A stretch of 64,000 bases of DNA, taken from VXNE01 sp965203615 (lineage in GTDB: Bacteria > Pseudomonadota > Gammaproteobacteria > Pseudomonadales > Azotimanducaceae). Both the position numbers and the translations under genes were made by a program. Below the pieces are notes generated by a model. That model made no database searches, was not told the origin of the DNA, and saw only the letters and a program-made list of their open reading frames with translations. The stretch lies in NCBI GenBank assembly GCA_965203615.1, contig OZ241900.1, positions 1,302,001 through 1,366,000 of the forward strand, read 5' to 3'. This document shows positions 60,756-64,000 of the stretch, one piece after another; the stretch's first letter is position 1, and each line of letters begins with the position of its first letter.

Positions 60756-61318
60756 TGCCGAGCTTCGTCGACGGGCGCGTCACCATCACCATCGGGGATA
60801 TCACCCGCGAAGCGGTCGACGCGGTGGTCAATGCCGCCAACGGGTCGCTCATGGGTGGCGGCGGCGTCGACGGTGCCATCCATCGGGCCGGCGGACCGGA
60901 GATACTCGAGGCATGCAAGGCCATTCGCGCGACGCGGTACCCGGACGGACTCCCCACCGGCGAAGCGGTCCTGACCACCGCAGGGCGCATGTCCGCGCGC
61001 TACGTCATCCATACCGTAGGCCCGGTATATGGAGGCGGAAACCGGGGCGAAGCCGAGCAACTGGCCAACTGCTACCGAAACGCGCTGCGCATCGCCTCCG
61101 AGCGGGAACTGGCAACCGTGGCCTTTCCCGCCATCTCCACCGGCATCTACGGCTACCCCCTGGACGAGGCGGCGGCAGTCTCGTCGCGGGCCATCGAGGA
61201 CGCGCTCAGAGCCGGTCCATCGATTCGTGAAGTTCACCTGGTGTTCTTTCAGGAGGGCGACGCAGAGTCGTTCCTGCAACACCAGGTCTTCGATGCGAAA
61301 GCCGCGCCCGCAGGGTGA
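60755..61318 (+). CDS. Macrodomain ADP-ribose hydrolase
   Basis: The 187-residue protein has the macrodomain signature: GDITREAVDAVVNAAN, then SLMGGGGVDGAIHRAGG, and SISTGIYGYP-like AISTGIYGYPLDEA. It is of the MacroD/YmdB type, which removes ADP-ribose from proteins or O-acetyl-ADP-ribose. The ATG at 60755 overlaps the previous stop. A GTG at 60752 is possible. The GNAT gene follows 13 nt later. ADP-ribosylation partners are not in the window. Confidence 0.9.
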   Translation: MPSFVDGRVTITIGDITREAVDAVVNAANGSLMGGGGVDGAIHRAGGPEILEACKAIRATRYPDGLPTGEAVLTTAGRMSARYVIHTVGPVYGGGNRGEAEQLANCYRNALRIASERELATVAFPAISTGIYGYPLDEAAAVSSRAIEDALRAGPSIREVHLVFFQEGDAESFLQHQVFDAKAAPAG

Positions 61319-61331
61319 TGCTGCAACGACC

Positions 61332-61691
61332 GTGTCCGCCTCCGCCACTTTCCACCCCCGAGAACTGCGCATCCAGCGACCGCCCGACACGCGCATGCCG
61401 TGGCCCGGGGCGGACCCCGAGTGGACCCGCGTCGCGGAGTACGGCGATGACCACGTGGCCGCCTACGAGCTAAAGCGGCTCGGACCGACGCGCTTCCGCA
61501 TAGTCCATATCGAGGTGCACGAGGGTTTCCGGCAGCAGGGCGTCGGCCAATGGCTCCTGCGCCACGCGATCGGCACCGCCGAGAGCAGCGGCGCGCGGGA
61601 AATCGAAGCGCCCCCGATCGGAAGCTTCTTCCAGCGCCACGGCTTCCTGCCCGAGACAGGTGTACTCCGGTTGATCCTGACGCCGGAATAG
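61332..61691 (+). CDS. GNAT-family acetyltransferase
   Basis: The 119-residue protein has the acetyl-CoA site VHEGFRQQGVGQWLLRHAI (motif A: R/Q-x-x-G-x-G/A) near residue 60 and the later FFQRHGF segment. I start at GTG 61332, the first reasonable codon after the macrodomain stop. Earlier in-frame starts overlap that gene. It ends 8 nt from the convergent hipA. The substrate is unknown. Confidence 0.75.
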   Translation: MSASATFHPRELRIQRPPDTRMPWPGADPEWTRVAEYGDDHVAAYELKRLGPTRFRIVHIEVHEGFRQQGVGQWLLRHAIGTAESSGAREIEAPPIGSFFQRHGFLPETGVLRLILTPE

Positions 61692-61699
61692 GCCATCGC

Positions 61700-62938
61700 C
61701 TACATCGAAGCCAGCGCCTTGCCGATACGATTGCGGGAATCGGCGGTGACGTCCCAGCTTCTCGCGAATCGCTCCCAATCAGCCACCGCAGCCGAAACGC
61801 GTTCGATGATTTCGGATGCCTCGACGTCCTTCAGATCGGCATATCTGCCGAGTGCCAGCAGCCGCTCCCGGTCGATGTCCCTGCCACGCCCCAGGACCGA
61901 AGTGCAGTGCTCTCCGCCCGGACCCGGCGCGAAAGTGAGATCGTAGGCCGGAGCGAGCTGCCAGGGTCCGTCGCGCGACATCAGGAACGTGAACTGCCGG
62001 GCGTGGTCGTCCCGATTGCGGGCGAGAACGTTGAACGTCGCCAACACGAACATCGCCCGTCCCTCCCGCCGGTCGCGCGTAATCGATCGGGTCAGCGCTA
62101 TCAGATCCCTGTAATCGAGCGACGGCATGCGGAAATCGGCGTACAGCAGACCGCTGGCGGTGTGTGCGTGCAGCCGCCTGGCGCCGTCGCGGTCGAAGCG
62201 ACGGGAAGCAAAGTAGTGCTGTCCCGCAGCACCGGCAATGAGGCGCGTCTCGGGCATGCGCACGCCTGCCGACCGAGCCATCGCCGCGTAGGCCTGCTCG
62301 ATCTGCGCCGCATCCTCCGGATCGTCCGCGCCCGGGAATTTCACGAGGTAATGGTCGTAGTCGACTGGCAACGCGTCCGGACCATGAACGGCGTCTCCGC
62401 GTTCGTTGATGGCGACAAGGACCTTGGGGCGGGCACCACCGGGAGAGCCGCCAAGGCGTCCCAGTTCGGGAATCACCTCCGACGCCCGCCCGGTCAGGAC
62501 GCTGCGCGCGTCGGCAGCGAGGCGGTCAAGATCCAGGGACGTTTCGGCCGCATCCCAGACATCGCTCGCGGGTAGATAACACAACGCGCCCATCCCCTGG
62601 TCGCCCACGCAGGCGAGGCGATCGAGAGGCGTCAACGTCGCCGGTTCGATACCAAGTTCGCGGGCGCGCCGGTCGACAAGCAGTCGTCCCCAGCCGTCGG
62701 GCAGGCTGTCGTGGAACATCCCGTGAAGCCCGTCGAATACCGAGCGGTCATGCGGACGTATCAACCCGCGCGTCGCGGCATGACGGACGGGCGAGATATC
62801 GAGGCCCGATGCCAGGAACGCCTCGTCGTATTCGAGGTACGCGAGGCGATCACGGTAGGCGAGCCGACCTACCGTCTGATCGTCGCCGTCATCCCACCGG
62901 AGCAGCACGGTCAGGGGCGATCCCGGGCTCACCTTCAC
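61700..62938 (-). CDS. hipA: HipA-type serine/threonine kinase toxin
   Basis: The 412-residue protein has the HipA N-terminal subdomain (VGRLAYRD to GLHGMFHDSLPDGWG) and the kinase part with GGSPGGARPK as a nucleotide loop, HYLVKFPG, and the catalytic NVLARNRDDHARQF near residue 305. HipA phosphorylates glutamyl-tRNA synthetase and halts growth. The GTG start overlaps the HipB stop in GTGA. It pairs with the antitoxin upstream. Confidence 0.92.
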   Translation of the reverse strand: MKVSPGSPLTVLLRWDDGDDQTVGRLAYRDRLAYLEYDEAFLASGLDISPVRHAATRGLIRPHDRSVFDGLHGMFHDSLPDGWGRLLVDRRARELGIEPATLTPLDRLACVGDQGMGALCYLPASDVWDAAETSLDLDRLAADARSVLTGRASEVIPELGRLGGSPGGARPKVLVAINERGDAVHGPDALPVDYDHYLVKFPGADDPEDAAQIEQAYAAMARSAGVRMPETRLIAGAAGQHYFASRRFDRDGARRLHAHTASGLLYADFRMPSLDYRDLIALTRSITRDRREGRAMFVLATFNVLARNRDDHARQFTFLMSRDGPWQLAPAYDLTFAPGPGGEHCTSVLGRGRDIDRERLLALGRYADLKDVEASEIIERVSAAVADWERFARSWDVTADSRNRIGKALASM

Positions 62939-63237
62939 GTCAACCGGCCCCGCCTGCGCGCCTTCGGTGCGGTCAGCACCTGGTCGAGCGTTTCGAACTC
63001 CCGGTCAGCCAGCAGCCGCTCGAGCGCCGCCTCTTCCCCGAGCGCCACGATCAGCCGGATGAACGAAACGAGAGAGATCGCCCCCGTGTGTTCGAACTTC
63101 TTCAGCGTGCCGAGCGCCACGCCCGACCGCCTGGCAAGTCCCTCCTGGGTCAGATTGCGGGCCAGTCGCCTGCTTCTCAAACGACCGCCGAGATCCGCCG
63201 CCACCTCCTCCGGCGGATGAATTGCAAATATATTCAT
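62935..63237 (-). CDS. hipB: HipB-type XRE antitoxin
   Basis: The 100-residue protein has an XRE helix-turn-helix (RSRRLARNLTQEGLARRSGV and LGTLKKFEHTGAIS) like HipB. It binds the toxin and its own promoter as a dimer. The ATG at 63237 is immediately after the candidate operator. The C-terminal part (LTAPKARRRGRLT) is basic and unusual for HipB. It is transcribed before hipA and overlaps it by 4 nt. Confidence 0.9.
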   Translation of the reverse strand: MNIFAIHPPEEVAADLGGRLRSRRLARNLTQEGLARRSGVALGTLKKFEHTGAISLVSFIRLIVALGEEAALERLLADREFETLDQVLTAPKARRRGRLT

Positions 63238-63280
63238 ACCTGTTATCTATCTGATCTGGTATTTAGTAGGTATTATTATA
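63236..63280 (-). promoter_or_regulatory. hipBA promoter and candidate operator
   Basis: On the minus strand TATAAT lies at 63275-63280, a perfect -10 element. ATACCT (63236-63241) and AGGTAT (63268-63273) form an inverted repeat around the transcription start. The block is very AT-rich in contrast with the surrounding sequence. HipB likely represses here. The -35 box is weak. Confidence 0.55.
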
Positions 63281-63448
63281 TCTATTAATGTAGAGCTACC
63301 GAACCCGAGATGGTCTTGATTGCAAGCAGCCCAAACCGCATTTCCGGACCGTCGATCGCCTGGTGTTATCGAACCGGCCGGCCGCAAGGTGGCACTTTCC
63401 GGCGACAGCCCTTATGTTTGGCGCTCCTCTCGCACAAGGTCTACTCAC

Positions 63449-64000
63449 ATGAATCGCGTCAAAGACATGCTCAAGGCCGGAAAGACGGCGGTCGGTACCA
63501 CCGGGCGCGCGAACGCCGACGTCCCCTTCCTCGCGAACTCCGGCTACGACTACATCCTCTTCGACACGCAGCACTCAACCGACGACATCAAGGGTCTGGC
63601 GGGCGCGGTCACCGCCACGAACGGCACCCCGGCGACGCCCATCGTCCGGGTCGGGGACCTGCGGCCCGACCAGATCTGCTATGCGCTGGACATCGGGGCG
63701 AAAGGCATCGTCGTTCCCATGGTCAACACTCCCGAGGAAGCCGCCGACATGGTGAAGTGGTGCAAGTATCCCTTCGAGGGCGTGAGGAGTTCCGCCGGCG
63801 TCCGCGGTGAGTGGGGAGAGTACGACAGCTATCGCGACTACATGGATGCGGTGAACGCCCAGTTGCTCATCGCGCCGATGATCGAGACGCAGGAGGCGCT
63901 CGACTGCATCGAGGAAATCCTCGCCGTTCCCGGGATCGACGTGCTGCTGGTGGGGCCGTCCGACCTTTCGATCAACATCAACGTCCCTCTGGACTACACC
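63449..64000 (+). CDS. HpcH/HpaI aldolase family protein, 3' end cut by the window
   Basis: The frame stays open to the last base of the window (184 codons). It has the HpcH/HpaI pattern: GKTAVGTTGRANADVPFLA, then DYILFDTQHS with its acid-histidine pair, GAKGIVVPMVNTPEEA and PMIETQEALDCIEEILAV, LLVGPSDLSI. These class II aldolases cleave or form 4-hydroxy-2-oxo acids with a divalent metal. The start ATG 63449 follows a weak GG-rich site. The C-terminal third is outside the window. Confidence 0.87.
   Translation, partial: MNRVKDMLKAGKTAVGTTGRANADVPFLANSGYDYILFDTQHSTDDIKGLAGAVTATNGTPATPIVRVGDLRPDQICYALDIGAKGIVVPMVNTPEEAADMVKWCKYPFEGVRSSAGVRGEWGEYDSYRDYMDAVNAQLLIAPMIETQEALDCIEEILAVPGIDVLLVGPSDLSININVPLDYT

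Overview
The window looks like a chromosomal segment of a GC-rich gammaproteobacterium, probably aquatic or host-associated and unplaced to order. The main clues are four large TonB-dependent outer-membrane receptors, a DUF2333 protein, a Zrg-like metal operon, a LplT/PlsC-like lipid protein, a membrane pyrophosphatase and two adjacent GAPDH genes. All naming is from motifs and recalled family resemblance; no database search was run.

Layout. 0.2-14.1 kb: a sodium:solute symporter (+), then a minus-strand run of a TPR-sulfotransferase, a TonB receptor, an alpha/beta hydrolase, a sulfatase, a small secreted protein, a CbiX-like lipoprotein, a heme-type TonB receptor and an HTH regulator. 14.2-16.9 kb: a divergent three-gene operon (fatty-acid-hydroxylase family, unknown protein, HTTM-DCC membrane fusion). 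16.9-19.1 kb: a methyltransferase, a PIN/RHH toxin-antitoxin pair and the remnant of a Na+/H+ antiporter. 19.2-31.0 kb: an Oar-like receptor, a tandem pair of DUF3604 genes (the second frameshifted), HupE/UreJ, a parvulin isomerase and a fourth TonB receptor. 31.2-39.4 kb: an LLM oxidoreductase with a DUF3500 protein, a MazE-like/Doc pair, CoA-transferase A/B, a SUMF1-domain protein, and kynureninase with tryptophan 2,3-dioxygenase. 39.6-47.6 kb: a small membrane protein with its winged-helix regulator, a four-gene zinc-type ABC operon, a Gfo/Idh/MocA oxidoreductase, a secreted phosphoesterase and two small membrane proteins. 47.6-48.2 kb: tRNA-Ser(CGA) beside a tandem partial copy that carries its own promoter. 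48.2-55.7 kb: GAPDH overlapping a GAPDH paralogue that lacks the catalytic cysteine, GST, a stand-alone DsbD N-domain, a lipoprotein, DUF2333 and the H+/Na+-pyrophosphatase. 55.7-64 kb: a phytanoyl-CoA dioxygenase-like protein, an MFS-acyltransferase fusion, PhoX, a truncated MBL fragment, an Ddn-like protein, a macrodomain protein, GNAT, HipBA and the start of an HpcH/HpaI aldolase running off the end.

Most interesting signals: the GAPDH pseudoenzyme translationally coupled to an intact GAPDH; a near-identical 22-bp motif upstream of both the symporter and the first TonB receptor; a 17-bp imperfect inverted repeat between the HTH regulator and the hydroxylase/HTTM-DCC operon; a promoter-like element found three times, twice with tRNA-Ser sequence; and the partial tRNA-Ser duplication. 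No complete transposon, prophage or CRISPR array was seen.
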